Source: Phorcus lineatus (Eukaryota > Mollusca > Gastropoda > Trochida > Trochidae). From it: 64,000 nt of DNA. Within the stretch, counting starts at the first letter, position 1, and the number at the start of each line of letters is the position of its first letter. Location of the stretch: contig OV121081.1 of the NCBI GenBank assembly GCA_921293015.1, forward strand, positions 45,037,877-45,101,876, given 5' to 3'. The position numbers and the translations under genes are program-made. The notes below the pieces were generated by a model. It worked only from the letters and a program-made list of their open reading frames with translations, was not told the DNA's origin and made no database searches. Positions 47,666 to 59,324 of this stretch are shown here, one piece after another.

Positions 47666-50600
47666 CTGAAAACAAATGGATTCAAACAAAGAGTATTATT
47701 TTCCTAGACATATATGAAGATATTTAACAATATAAATACAATTATAACATATTATATATAACGGTTTCTGTATTGCACACTTTCACATATCAATCACGAT
47801 ATTACGGTAATACTTGTAACAGAGGTTACCTGATCAGACAAACGTATACGTTCATCCGTGTAAGACATCAACAACTTGAATATATAAAGCATATGCTTTA
47901 TGTATGATAGGATAAAATGAAAATGTAACCGTTATTTTCTTTTGACGGAGTCATTCATTAAACACTGATGATGTAAATTAGATCAAGATTATATTAACGA
48001 TTAGATTTGTCAAAAACTAATATGATAAACGTCTCCAAAATCGACCTCGTCCTGTGTCTTCCTTCAGAGTATAGTCTTTAAGGGTAAACCAGTGAATATT
48101 TGAAATACAGTACGTTTTTGCAATTCTCGGGATATGCGATGGCAAGTCTAAAATGTCAGTGCCTCGTTGCGACCTTGAAAATAAACGTCAACGGAGACTT
48201 TTCTTTTGCGACGATGTCACTGATTTTTTTTATGTGTTACGGTTTTTAGTCGTTGAAAAACAAGAAAAAGAAACAAAATGACGAGGTAACTGACCATGGG
48301 CAGTTTCAAACTGCGACACTTTAAACACAAGATTAAAATGAATACGATAGTCAGAGCAGAGTTCTAAGAATATTCTCAACACCACAACATACAATGAATA
48401 TCCTAGTTTTTAATATAAACATTTTATGTTTTTCTTGAGTAAGTATGAATATCACTAACTGATTCTTAAAAATCGGAATTTCTTATATGATGTCTTACCT
48501 AAGAGTCTGTCCGCTATGTAGTTCTGTAGAGAGAATCTGTACTCGTATGATGGGTCAGAGCCGGTCAGTGCTATGAATATACCCAGCTTCTCCGTCGGGA
48601 GGAGGGTCAGCAAGGCGCGGTACCCGAAGGTTGAGCCACTGTGAGCGGTCATCTTGTACCCTGTAATGTTAAGATATTGAATACATTGCTTGACCACTCG
48701 CTGAAGTATTATTAGAATGAAATTTTATGTTTGTCTTGAATTATTTTCTGTAACACTTTTGATTTTGAATTATCAATATTCATTGATATTCAAGCTTTAC
48801 TATGGATAGATGTGACTTCAGTAAACTCATCCTCAGGGTATTTGGAAGGAGCGAGAGCGGATTCATATACGCTGATTTAGCAGTATGAATCCTAAGAGAC
48901 AGTATAGTAACAATCAACGACTTCGTAATCGAAAACCGGACGAAAGCGCGCCAATGATTCAAACGTAATTTCGGAAACTAATTCACAACAGATACCACGA
49001 CAAACATAGGTTGATAGTGTTAAGTCGGTTATTTAACTATTATACACGTTAACTGGACAGATATTTTCGAATTTTTAATATTTATAGGGCTGTTTAACTA
49101 TTATCTGTGCAAACAAGAAAATATAATATATTTTGTATGTTAGAGATAAAGAAGCAAGTTTAGGGAAGCGATTTTAACTAAAGTCATAGCATATTTTGGC
49201 TCTCACTAAAGCCAAATTAAAAATCATGAAACATGCTATGTGTCAATCAGAAGTGACATTTTCCTTTTAATTTCAAAATCCATATTTTGAGCGTGCGCTG
49301 AAAGTGACTCAGTAATAGCAAACACATATATCAAGATCTCATATTCTGCCGTTTCAACACGTTACTGTTTCGAGGCAAGATTTGATGGCAGATAATTTGG
49401 GTACAATTTTAACTTTTTTAAATTAGATTGTTTAGGGGTACATCAACATCGCATGACATAACAACATGGTGGCATAAATCATATCAAATAATAGTGATTG
49501 AATTAAGATTAAAGGTAACAGTATAACATCAAACATAAAAAAAATTCTCATTAAATATCCCAGGTTTGTTTTGTGACATTTTATTTGGTGGCCGAGGATG
49601 AAGTTATACCTCTATAGGGGGAGAATAATGTCAGACATAAATCTGAATTGTAGCACTGTACATGTAAAATGGAATTTGTACATGACTTTACAAGGCCGTG
49701 ACTTCTACTCTACAGCTGCAGGCCAAAAGTTTGTTCACATACCTGAATATACTAGTGCAATTATCATGTAATTTGAGATGTCTTTGAGGTATAGTAACGT
49801 TTCGAAAAAGAAACGTATAATGTTGAATTTTCAATACACATATGCAGATCCATTCTTCTTTAAGGCAAATGTCTATCGTACCCCACATTTACCCGTAACA
49901 GTTTTGGCAGGTCATAGAAGTGACCAGGGGTAAAATTTTCGAAAACAATAATTTTTATTTTTATCCATAAATTCCTTTATAAGTAATCAACTTGCCTAAA
50001 AATTGTCACGTTTGTTCCTTAGCGCAAAGTCAATGTGTTTATGTTGGTTTTAATATCAGAGAGTCGATATGGAACATTTTATTTGACATTTAACGAAATC
50101 GAAATTTCGAAAATGTCACCCCTTCAGTCTATATCCATATGCCAAAATTCGATAGTGAGAGATCCATTGAAACTTTTGCTGAAGTTATTCTATTGAACCG
50201 AAACCCAAATTACATGATATTTGCACTACGATTCAGTGGTAAGTGAACAAACTTTCGGTATGCAGCTGTAATTGCATGTTTCAGTCAAGCAGTAAAATAA
50301 CAACCCATGTTTAAATATTCGTGAGTATTAAGGTGGATATGTTTAGTAAATATTTCTTTCATGTGAAAGCATATACTCATATCGGAAAATTATATCTTAT
50401 CATCTTAAAAAATTCTCGCGTTAGATTGCCTGAAAGAAAAGATGACAGACGGTTATTCCTATTTAATAAGAACAATATCCGACGAACTTCTTTTCATTCA
50501 GAGGAAATAAGCGTTATTGTCTATATATGGCATACAAAGTATTTGAAGTGCTGTGGATAACATCCGTTATCGTATATATTTTTATTACCCATATGGTTAA

Positions 50601-53600
50601 TCATAAGTGGTGACATATTTTCAATATGAGCACATGTGCACATATCACTTTTGCCTAGCAACGATTGTTTCAGAGCGAGTTACCGTATTACGTCGTCTGT
50701 GACGTCATAAAACCATTGTTCGTGACGTCACTTTAGCGGGCCGCCGGAAAGGAAGCAGGCCGCATTCCGTGTGTTTTAAATGAAATAGAATCGGTAATAA
50801 AGAAATTATAACCCTCGGAAGTGTGTCATATGACTTTTACGAAACTCGTGCGAATTTGTGTATAACCCTCGCTCTCGCTCGGGTAATACAAAAATTCGCA
50901 CTCGTTTCGTAAAAGTCATATGACACACTTCCTCGGGTAATAATCTCTATATCTTTAGTCTGTTATTAGCATTTCCTTTCCTCGAATTAAACCATGGTGT
51001 TGATACCTAACTTTGGAAATGTACATCATGTACATAAAATCAGATAACCGTCATCAGAAAAAAATATTTTCTATATCTAACTTTCCGAAATACAGTTGCC
51101 GTGTAGGGGATTGGAAGAGTGAATTAACCTAGGGATACGTTTTCAATGAGCAAATATTAAAAAGTTTGTTGAACTTAATTTCGTTGTTTTATCCTCCTAT
51201 AGGTTATCTTTCACGGCATTTGACTCGTATTTTGGAATCAAATTAGCGAAAAGGGACAGTAGCACGTTTTTTGATAAATAAAGGGATCTCACGCAAATAA
51301 ATATTTCCGATTGCAAGACAATGTCTTTTGATTTTGAAGAAGCAGTTCAAAAAGGAACTTTCTATGTGTTAGCTATGCGAATCCATTTCCTTACCTCAAA
51401 TGATTAAAAAGGTGTTCACACAAAAATGGCCAGTGTTTTTCTGATACCTGATTATTTCCTACAAATGATCGGGTTGAGAGAGGAGACGTTTAGACTGTAG
51501 ATAATACACTAGGCATAACTTATGTCATTCTCTCCCCTCAGAGGTAGATCCGTTATAATTCCTGTACAACCGTTGTATTAATACGAAGGTTTCTCGGGCA
51601 CGAAATGTATAACGCTGATTGGATGCAATCAAAGTTAGTTGTGCAATCAGCGACGCCGTTTCAAAAGTTATTTCCGAAAGCTTTACAAAAGCTAAACTTT
51701 ATTCGAATATGCACCTTGCACTTTGAGTCGTCTTTGCAGAACACATACGCCACATTTTGCGACTGCATCATTGCATAGGCATATGTGACAACAAATATGT
51801 TATTCATTCATTCTGTGTTTTCACCGACTACTCCCCCTTGATGAGAATCAAAACACATATCATACAGTGCCGGGACTAGATGCTGTTTTAGAAATTAGAC
51901 ATAAACATAGAAAACCAAACATTTAACATATAGCCCACCTCTATAGTATCCAGTTCTCCAACCGAACGCATACATGCCAAGCATTGTAGTAACTGGGACA
52001 TCCGGTTTGTTGAAGTATTTGATGTAGTATTTGGACATAGTTGTTCGGGGGACGTATTCTTCTTTTAAAATGTCTTCTTCCATTACTCTTTCTCCAGATG
52101 GACCTAAACCTAGGCTAAGATGGAATTTGATCCAGTTGGAAACATCCAGAGCTGACGTCATCACACATCCAGATCCACAGAGTAGAGCCCAACGTCTGAT
52201 TCAGTGTAAAGAAATGATTACCCTTTCCCTCCGTTAATTTGAACAATTATTGTATAAAAAAACGAAGAATTAAGTCTCACATCTCAGTCCTTAATACAAC
52301 TGTCAAGAGACAAGATTTGTTATCAGAGCATAAAATAATATTGTTTCTGTCAGTTACAAATAGTGATTTCATTACGTTGCAACAACCACACTGGCAGTAA
52401 AACTGCTTAGTCTGAATATCCAGAGAAAGTCGCTTGAACACCGGGTTATTTTTCTTCGATGTAAAGATTGATTAAATTAACAAATTATACTCAAAATGCA
52501 TTTTTAATGTCTTGCCCGTTTTTAAGAAAGATCGGTTTGTAAGTAGGATAATGTTCCGACTTAGAATCAGATCTAAAAAAAACATCGCTTTTCATCGGAG
52601 ACACAAGCCAGAGTCATTTACACAACCTCCTACTAAATATACCTTGAAAATTCCGGGTCAACAGGTAATATATCTCCATCTTTCTCCCAATAGGGTTTTG
52701 CAATGTTATCCGAGGAAAAATCTACAGTTGTCGCGAACGTTGAGGAGTTCATCTGGAGCGGGTCGTAGATTTCTCTCTTGACCAGTTCCTCCCAACTTGC
52801 TCCTCCCAGAACCTCGGCTATCCGGGTCACCACCCCATACAACAGGTTGTTGTACATATAGCTGCCCCGCCATTGTCCTGTTGCTGGTAGCTCCTTGATA
52901 CGCCTGAAGTGATATGGGTGAGTGATGATAAACGCCATGATTATCGATTGGTCATGTCATGCGAGTTTCGTGCAAAGTGCAATGTCATCGACGCCTAGAA
53001 CCGGCAAATTTAAAATATGAATCTTTAAATTCGTCTCAGCTGTCGGATTATTCATTTTGGTCGTTCAATAGCCCTTTTGTGAGTTACAGGCTCGCCAAAC
53101 CTATAAATGAGAACCCCCATCTGCTAAGGCGTCGATACATAAGGTTTTTATCTTTCTAGGTTTCCTGCTTCTAGAGAAGAATATGAAATTTATGACTTTT
53201 TTAGAGCTTGTCCCGCAGGGTCACCAAATTTATAGTTTAAAAACCTCATAAGTCAAGGAGTCTGTACAAAAGAATATTTAAATTAATGGTTCTTGACAAG
53301 TCGAAAGAGTGAAAAGTTTACAGACGGACGCCGGACATCGGAGGCCGGAGGGAAGCCTGTCAGGCCAGAATAGCCGAAAAGGGAAACACGCCTTAAATGT
53401 CAGTAATCATTTTATCCTTCCAGGCAATCTGCCATCAATATGACTACAGTAGAAGGGCAACACCAATAGACTGATATAATTCATTACACCGTTGTAGATA
53501 TAGAGAATACTAAACGACGTCCCGTTTAATAAAATTTTTATGAAACGAGTGAATGGTTCGGTATTTAACGAGCGAAAGCGAGTTAGATACTGATAATATT

Positions 53601-56600
53601 CACGAGTTTCATAAAAGTGTTATTAAACGGGACTGAGTTTAGTATTTCATTTATTACTCGCAGAATTATATCACATAAAAAGCATGAAAATCGCCGAGAT
53701 ACCATTGCCGCAGTGCCGCTAACATTGTGACGTCATACTTAAAGATTGTGACGTCATGTGACGTCAATGAGCACGCGATGTTATGACACATTGTAGGTTT
53801 ATTAAAAGGCGGTATCTTCAACGGGAGAGTAATAAAATCCGGTATTCTGATGTTATATCCTAGATAACTGCGCTACACTCGCAGCTGTCGAATGAAAGCA
53901 AGTTAAAGAAAGGAAGCACACCATTAGGCTCAAGTAGCTCTGCAAATGCATCTTATATATATAATATAGTCTTGACTTGTTTATATGTGTCTACCTTGCA
54001 AATGCTCTGTCCAATCGAAGCTCTCCTAGTGCTAAGATAATAGCAAGTAGCATAAATTAACATTGACCAATCTTAGCACTAAGAGAGCTCCGATAATCTA
54101 GGCACTGATGTTTAGTAAATGAATTATTCAGTCATATTTAAAGTGTCACAATGTGATATCATTCACTTGGTATCCTTTTCACGCAAGTCTATGTGAAAGA
54201 TACGTATTTCCTATTACCACATTACTCTTATCATAGATGATCAATGAGAAATTGAAAAGTTTTTTTCCAAGATCTCGACCATCTCGGACATTCCCCAACC
54301 TACACCTAAGAGGATTGAAATTACAAGGGCAGCTGTCTGTTAGACTTCTAAGTTATGACTGAAAGAAAACACATTTCATATTACAAATGTTGACATTTAT
54401 GTCTACATGTTAAATCAAATAAAGATAACAAGAACATCTTTGTGTTAATGTCAGTTATCAAAAGGGTCATGATGTAACTTTATACAGATGTGTCATGAAT
54501 TTAGCTATCAGGTTAAAGGAAAAGCATGTTCAACAAAAGGGAAGAACTTTCTGTTCTCACTGTCCAATATTCTCTCTGGTAAGATTAGTGTCGAAACGGA
54601 TCCTGTTAGAAGCTCGCAGGCCTGTCCGGTGCGATAGGATATCCTCCAGGGTTGTGTACTTGGTCCTAAACTCGTCTTGGAAACCGAACTCATCGCCGAG
54701 AATATCAACAACCGGTGTTTGTAGAGAAATACTGCAAAACAACATTGATTATAAAAAAATTTAAAATGTCAATTTTAAAATTATTATTTTTATGTTTATT
54801 TCTATTTTCTATTTCTCCCTTCAAAATTTCAATATAATCACCCAGACAAATGAAAGGTTTCACTTTTATTTTTTTTAATCAAAACATTAAGAGAGCTGGT
54901 ACGGGTTTGATTCTGAAAACGAAAGGATAGTATTACTGCATCGTTTCCTCTAAACGAACGCATCGCATCGAAGGCATCCACTGGAATTGTGCATTCACAA
55001 ACACGTGCAAAACTTGTTTTTGAGGCATGATTTGTGATGCACGTGCAACGATGTTGGAAAGAGCAGACAATCAGTAAAATTAAGAACTCCAAAAGTATTC
55101 CAAGACCCAGAAAGCGCAACGTGACCAAGCGATCGGTATGTCCACTATGGGGGCTTCACAACGTCAAACGGCAAGAACCTTCAACTGCCGCCAAACCACT
55201 ATCAGAAAGCTGTTAATACGCTACCAGCTGACAGGCCAGACACAGGACAGACCAAGATAGGGAAGGCCGAGGGTAACATCAGGCAGATTCACCTCCGAAA
55301 CCGATTCGTAATGACGACATCAACATCGGCGACGGCACAACCCTTCGTCGACTTCGTTTGGTTGGTATACGAGCCTACCGTCCCTTCCGTAGAATGGCTT
55401 TGACCCGTTTGCACCGTCAACGCAGATAATGTTTGACTGGCAAATGTTTTTCGAATTTAGTGACCTAGACTGATTTCTAAAGAAAAGAAAAAAAAAATTT
55501 AGTGTCCCCGCCGTAAGCACAAATGGTTGCCAAGTGGTTATTTTGTATAAAAGAAGGCAATGTCTGCTTTGCCGTTTATTTCCATTTTTTTAAAAATGCA
55601 TTTGTCAAAAAAGCTTTGAATATGGTTGAAAGATTTGAATTTCTATTAGATGCAGAAATTGGTTCCGAAACGCCGCGCTTGCAACTGCGTGCCATCTTGC
55701 AAAAACGTTGGCACGTGCAGAAGATTGCTGCGTTCGGGCAGGGATCGTATAGACAGGGATATGAAACTAGGGCTAATTAGCAATCTATGTCGTCTCGCTT
55801 TACGGTTCAACGCACATACGACTGGGTTTGGGCACAACGCATACTCATTAGCGAACAGTTCCAGCGGAACCCTTTTACGATGATACCCGGCTCTTTCCGG
55901 TAATCTCCGTAAAAAAACAACAGAGTAGCCTCCCTTGTGGTATTGTTGTCACAGTGAGACGGAAGCGTCGATTGCTCGACAAGATGTTTTTCTTTTAGAG
56001 AAGATGAATAGATTTTAAAGAACTCAAAGCTTATAAGCTACTTTGAGTATGAAATAAAACTGGTGTGTAGAAATATCCAAGATGATCAAGCTAAGACGTG
56101 TATCTTTAGACATATAAAATATTGACTTAAGAGCGGTAACCACACTTACGGAAAAAAATATTCAATTACCAAATAGTGCAAATACAATCAGACAATCATC
56201 CATCTGTACAAAGTACATTTTTGGAAACTACCTCCCAATATACAACGATATTTTTAAGTCCTATTTGAGGCAATGCTCAAGCTCGTTGCTATCAGTGCAG
56301 ACAAAATGGCCGACAGTCTAGTCATCCTATGTGAAAAGTAAGACCGATAACCACACTTACAGAAAAAATATTCAATTACCAAATAGTGCAAATACCATCA
56401 GACAATCATCCATCTGTCGGAAAAGTACATTTTTGGAAACTACCTCTCAATGTACAACGATATTTTAAAGTATTACTTGAGGCAATGCTCAAGCTCGTTG
56501 CTATCAGTGCAGACAAAATGGCCGACAGTCTAGTCATCCTATGTGAAAAGTAAGACCGATAACCACACTTACAGAAAAAATATTCAATTACCAAATAGTG

Positions 56601-59324
56601 CAAATACCATCAGACAATCATCCATCTGTCGGAAAAGTACATTTTTGGAAACTACCTCCCAATGCACAACGATATTTTATAATATTACTTGAGGCAATGC
56701 TCAGGCTGGTTACTATCAATGCACTCACAATGGCTGATGTGCTCGCTATTTTGATAGAAAAGTACGAGCGGTACACTTGCTGAATATTTTTTATCAAAAT
56801 AACTATTTACAACTTTTCCAAAAGGATATTATTCATCTATCTATATAAATTTCTTTTTGTAAAGTTATCCCATTCGTAAAATAGCTAATTGAATTTTTGT
56901 GTAAGGTCCGCGAACTGAAGTGATACGAAGACCCACAATGCATTGTTGTTTTAATTGCGCAACTGGTTACACAACACCGCGCATTGACGTTTGCTCAAAA
57001 ACAGAACCCACTCTCCATGTGCGGTGGAGCGTGACCTGCCTGGGCCAGCTAATGAGCGAAACGAGTTGTGTAACCACCCTGTAGCAGTAATATAGTACAA
57101 TCAGCTAAGAGTTTCATATCCCTGTATATACTGGTTCGGGCTATGGATTTAACCCTCGTCCGGTACCGTTTTTACATGTCACTTCTCGAGTTCAACTATT
57201 CATGTCCAATGAACACGCAGCGTCGTTAAACAAACGAATGATCACATTTAAGGTGTCTTAAGTTTATGCTTACTTACTCACTTAATGGCATAAACTATAA
57301 TCAGGCATTTAGACGCCATACTTGTCACGGGGCAATTTAAATTTATGAAATATAATCAACACGATCCTATTTATCATAAGTGCCACAGTAGATACAAAAA
57401 TAACTCCTTGTTGACTTCTGTATCTTTAGTTTTAAGCTTTAATGCTGTCTGAAGTGTTCATAAAAAAATAATGGTTTAAACCTATTTATTTCATGACAAT
57501 TACGTGACCTGGATTTGCCAACAAACTGAACAGAACGTATATGAAGGCAGCTTCAACGAAAAATATTTATGAAAACATGAACATGATAAGAAAAATAACA
57601 GTGAACATGACACAAATATGATCAATATATGACAGACCAAAGTGTATTGGAAATGATGGTGAAATACATTAGTGACATTTGCAGTCAATATCATTATATG
57701 TGACACTTTGGCAACACGTTTGGATTCGTTAAAAGTTAAATTGATATTATTCGCCAAAGTAAAGCAGATCCATTATTAGTTTTGATATCTTCAATGAAAG
57801 ATTGTTTTTAGAAATAAAGTATAATCGATATATATTTCAGTTATTAAAATGAAAGAAATGTGGATGACAAGCATCAAAAAGAGTGGAAAGATCAGGGAGA
57901 AAGTGATCGCAGGAATGACGGAACAGAAGGAAAGAAAGGCATAAAGAGAGATAGATAACAGGTTTTAGAAGGACTCAAATTAGGTCTGGTTTCTACCCTT
58001 TTGACTTGTGCATCTTGGGTGCTCCCACTAGTAGCATGTAAACTCCGGCTGGCATAGCTCTCGGGGTCACAGAGGCAAGCAAGCCACCACACCACAAGAT
58101 ATTGAATCAAGTGGTGGTGGTTGTTTGAAGGTTAAAGGTCTGTTTGATGCAAATAATGTCTGATGCTATGGGGTATAGAACAAGTGGTCAGACCAAATAA
58201 GGAAATAAAGAAGAATAAACTCTTCGAAAGGTGTCAAATATGCCAAATAGTGTCATTTTATCGAGAAATACTGACTGTTGCTGAATAATATAATTTCATC
58301 GGTAATCGGATAAATAGAGAGACCATTATAAACAGGCTGTATAGCAAAACCGAAAACCGTTGATTAAGTAGACGTACCTTTGGATATGTAAGTATAGCAG
58401 TTTGAACATGGAAATGTAGTTCATTGGGTAGGACATATTGTATAAATTGTATTCACGTAAACGTTACGGTGATTTTTTTGCTTCGGCGTCGGTACACTTG
58501 TTTGGTGTTGTTTGATGTCTTAGTGAAAACTAATATATCGTTATATTATTGTCAGTTTTGGATGTGGAGATTTTTTAAAGGAAATTATATCGTAACTTGT
58601 TATTTGACACACAACATGAAATACCAGGATAATGTAAAGCATTGTTGCCAATAACTAAAGGAATCACCATCATGGAGTGCAAAATGGGACTTTTATCTCT
58701 ATTTAGTAAGCTTACTAAATGAAAAAGTAATTTACCTAATGGAATCTTACTAAATAAGTTTACTGAATATAATCGATTTAGTAAGCTTACTAAATATCTG
58801 TCTAAATTAGAAAGCTTATTAATTCGAATTAGAAAGCTTACTTATTCAATTTAGTAAGCTGACTAAATAGCGATTAAAGTCTCAGTTGGCACCCAATACA
58901 CTATTGAATAATTGTCAATACTTAATCTGAGAAGACAATCGAAGACTGACATGCTTACCGTGAATAATAGAAATCAACCACAGAAAATGAGCTCAATTGG
59001 TCTTTTCTGAGAGGAAGAATATACTTACTTCTTTTTCCGACTGATGAGTTTCAGGAGAAGGGTGGAGGCAAATGCCTTGGACAGAGATGCTACTCCAAAT
59101 ACAGTTCTGTTTGTAACTGGGACCTTTTTTTCAACATCAGCCAAGCCGAATCCTTCCGCAAGAACCGTCTCCCCATCTTTAACCACGGCCACAGCCATTG
59201 CTGGGTTATCTCGACACTTGAAAGTCTTGGCAATATCTTCCATCAATGTATCCACGTCTAGAGTATTCACAATTGAACAAATGGTAAGGGAAAGAAGCAC
59301 GAGACGCCATGTTTTGTCAGGCAT
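47187..59324 (-). CDS. Secreted serine beta-lactamase/PBP-like protein (gene span, 6 exons)
   Basis: Exons on the minus strand are 59324-59029, 54731-54561, 52903-52643, 52195-51939, 48660-48499 and 47665-47187. Phases chain as 2,2,2,1,1 and the joined frame is 1626 nt, 541 residues plus stop. Residues 1 to about 21 form a signal peptide. The class C beta-lactamase/DD-peptidase fold motifs are present: S80-L-S-K83 (nucleophile and general base), Y173-N-N175, and H335-S-G337 in place of KTG. Many N-glycosylation sequons (NRT, NIS, NLT, NSS) fit a secreted protein. The last 16 or so residues are hydrophobic, suggesting a GPI or tail anchor. Animal relatives include LACTB-type hydrolases and the oyster shell-matrix protein gigasin-6 (family knowledge). 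The substrate is unknown. Antibiotic resistance is not implied. Confidence 0.88.
48499..48660 (-). CDS. Beta-lactamase-like gene, exon 5: HSG motif
   Basis: The acceptor is cattacag and the donor gtaagaca, phase 1 to phase 1. It reads YKMTAHSGSTFGYRALLTLL then PTEKLGIFIALTGSDPSYEY. H-S-G is the third active-site motif (KTG equivalent), followed by the strand that lines the active site. Confidence 0.88.
48836..48890 (+). repeat. Single arm of family C
   Basis: cagggtatttggaaggagcg, agagcggattcatatacgct and gatttagcag match the arms at 37219 and 37477. No second arm is seen nearby. Confidence 0.55.
49713..50268 (+). mobile_element. TIR element family D, copy 2
   Basis: The left end is CAGCTGCAGGCCAAAAGTTT and the right end is taagtgaacaaactttcggt then atgcagctg. 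TA is outside both ends. 556 bp, same orientation and interior as 31589-32181. It lies in the intron between exons 5 and 4 of the beta-lactamase-like gene. Confidence 0.75.
50582..50943 (-). mobile_element. Foldback element family A, copy 2
   Basis: The ends are TTATTACCC and GGGTAATAA. Positions 50807-50943 form a nearly perfect long hairpin: arms carry tgtgtcatatgacttttacg and its inverse, with aaccctcgctctcgctcggg at the turn. Two TGACGTCA sites are at 50700-50707 and 50723-50730. It is inverted relative to the copy at 16688-17009. Confidence 0.82.
51250..51435 (+). mobile_element. TIR element family G, copy 2
   Basis: It begins aagggacagtagcacgtttt, contains gattgcaagacaatgtcttt and agctatgcgaatccatttcc, and ends aaaggtgttcacacaaaaat ggcc. 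It matches 28330-28525. Confidence 0.5.
51676..51800 (+). repeat. Weak dispersed repeat shared with 60061-60180
   Basis: aagctaaactttatt, attcgaatatgcacctt and gcgactgcatcattgca recur in the same order at 60061-60180 with differing gaps. Confidence 0.35.
51939..52195 (-). CDS. Beta-lactamase-like gene, exon 4
   Basis: The acceptor is tgaatcag and the donor gtgggc, phase 2 to phase 1. It reads RWALLCGSGCVMTSALDVSN then WIKFHLSLGLGPSGERVMEE. The G-S-G-x-V-x-T/S-S-A-x-D-x-x-x-W-x-x-F pattern is the standard segment after the YxN domain. It ends LGMYAFGWRTGYYRG, leading to the HSG motif in exon 5. Confidence 0.86.
52643..52903 (-). CDS. Beta-lactamase-like gene, exon 3: YxN motif
   Basis: The acceptor is cacttcag and the donor gtatat, phase 2 to phase 2. 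It reads RIKELPATGQWRGSYMYNNL then LYGVVTRIAEVLGGASWEEL. Y-N-N is the second catalytic motif. The helix that follows and IYDPLQMNSSTF match the family. The spacing from HRTG in exon 2 to YNN is as usual, so no exon is missing between them. Confidence 0.88.
53503..53790 (-). mobile_element. Foldback element family B, copy 2
   Basis: The hairpin arms are actaaacgacgtcccgttta and its imperfect inverse near 53640, with aacgagcgaaagcgagttag at the turn. Three TGACGTCA sites follow at 53728, 53749 and 53759. It is the inverse of 45603-45858. Confidence 0.72.
54018..54091 (+). repeat. Short hairpin repeat
   Basis: gaagctctcctagtgctaaga (first 20 given: gaagctctcctagtgctaag) at 54018-54038 pairs with 54071-54091 at about 19 of 21 positions around a 32-base loop. 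Confidence 0.6.
54561..54731 (-). CDS. Beta-lactamase-like gene, exon 2
   Basis: The acceptor is ttttgcag and the donor gtgagaac, phase 2 to phase 2. It reads NISLQTPVVDILGDEFGFQD then TTLEDILSHRTGL. The ISLQTPV and LSHRTGL stretches are family hallmarks: the loop after the active-site helix and the conserved HxxG. The joint with exon 1 (LISRKK-NISLQTPV) is seamless. Confidence 0.88.
55120..55425 (+). pseudogene. Tc1-like transposase HTH remnant
   Basis: The frame reads QRQTARTFNCRQTTIRKLLI then RYQLTGQTQDRPR, a stop, and GRPRVTSG. Another frame continues LRRLRLVGIRAYRPFRRMAL then TRLHRQRR. These are the paired helix-turn-helix and GRPR motifs of a Tc1-family transposase, in order but broken by stops and shifts. 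The catalytic domain is absent. Confidence 0.7.
56133..56772 (+). repeat. Tandem repeat, three units of about 212 bp
   Basis: Units begin at 56133, 56345 and 56557 with ggtaaccacactta / gataaccacacttacag. Each holds ttcaattaccaaatagtgca, acatttttggaaactacctc and tgaggcaatgctcaagctcg. Units 2 and 3 are closest; the end of unit 3 has drifted. Confidence 0.9.
56965..57074 (+). repeat. Small TIR element
   Basis: ggttacacaac at 56965-56975 and gttgtgtaacc at 57064-57074 are perfect inverse ends about 110 bp apart around a GC-richer interior. Similar gttgtgtaacca blocks occur near 39650-39690. Confidence 0.5.
58701..58868 (+). repeat. Cluster of 20-bp palindromes
   Basis: atttagtaagcttactaaat occurs perfectly at 58701-58720 and 58776-58795 and with one change at 58849-58868. 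Half or degenerate copies (cttactaaataagtttact, aattagaaagctta) lie between them. Confidence 0.85.
59029..59324 (-). CDS. Beta-lactamase-like gene, exon 1: signal peptide and SxxK
   Basis: The ATG at 59324 opens MPDKTWRLVLLSLTICSIVN, a good signal peptide. PAMAVAVVKDGETVLAEGFG follows, then TNRTVFGVASLSKAFASTLL with the catalytic S-x-x-K. The donor after KLISRKK is gtaagtat (phase 2). This start is the first Met and is directly followed by the signal sequence. Confidence 0.88.

Larger units (their letters stand above)
54732..59028. other. Large first intron of the beta-lactamase-like gene
   Basis: Holds the Tc1 remnant, the 212-bp tandem array, the small TIR element and the palindrome cluster. 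No additional exon is needed, since exon 1 joins exon 2 in phase and in family alignment. Confidence 0.6.

Noticed and set aside
47187..59324. Reading the beta-lactamase motifs as a bacterial gene or contamination
   Set aside because: The gene has five spliceosomal introns with consistent phases, a eukaryotic signal peptide and a GPI-like tail. It is a host gene.
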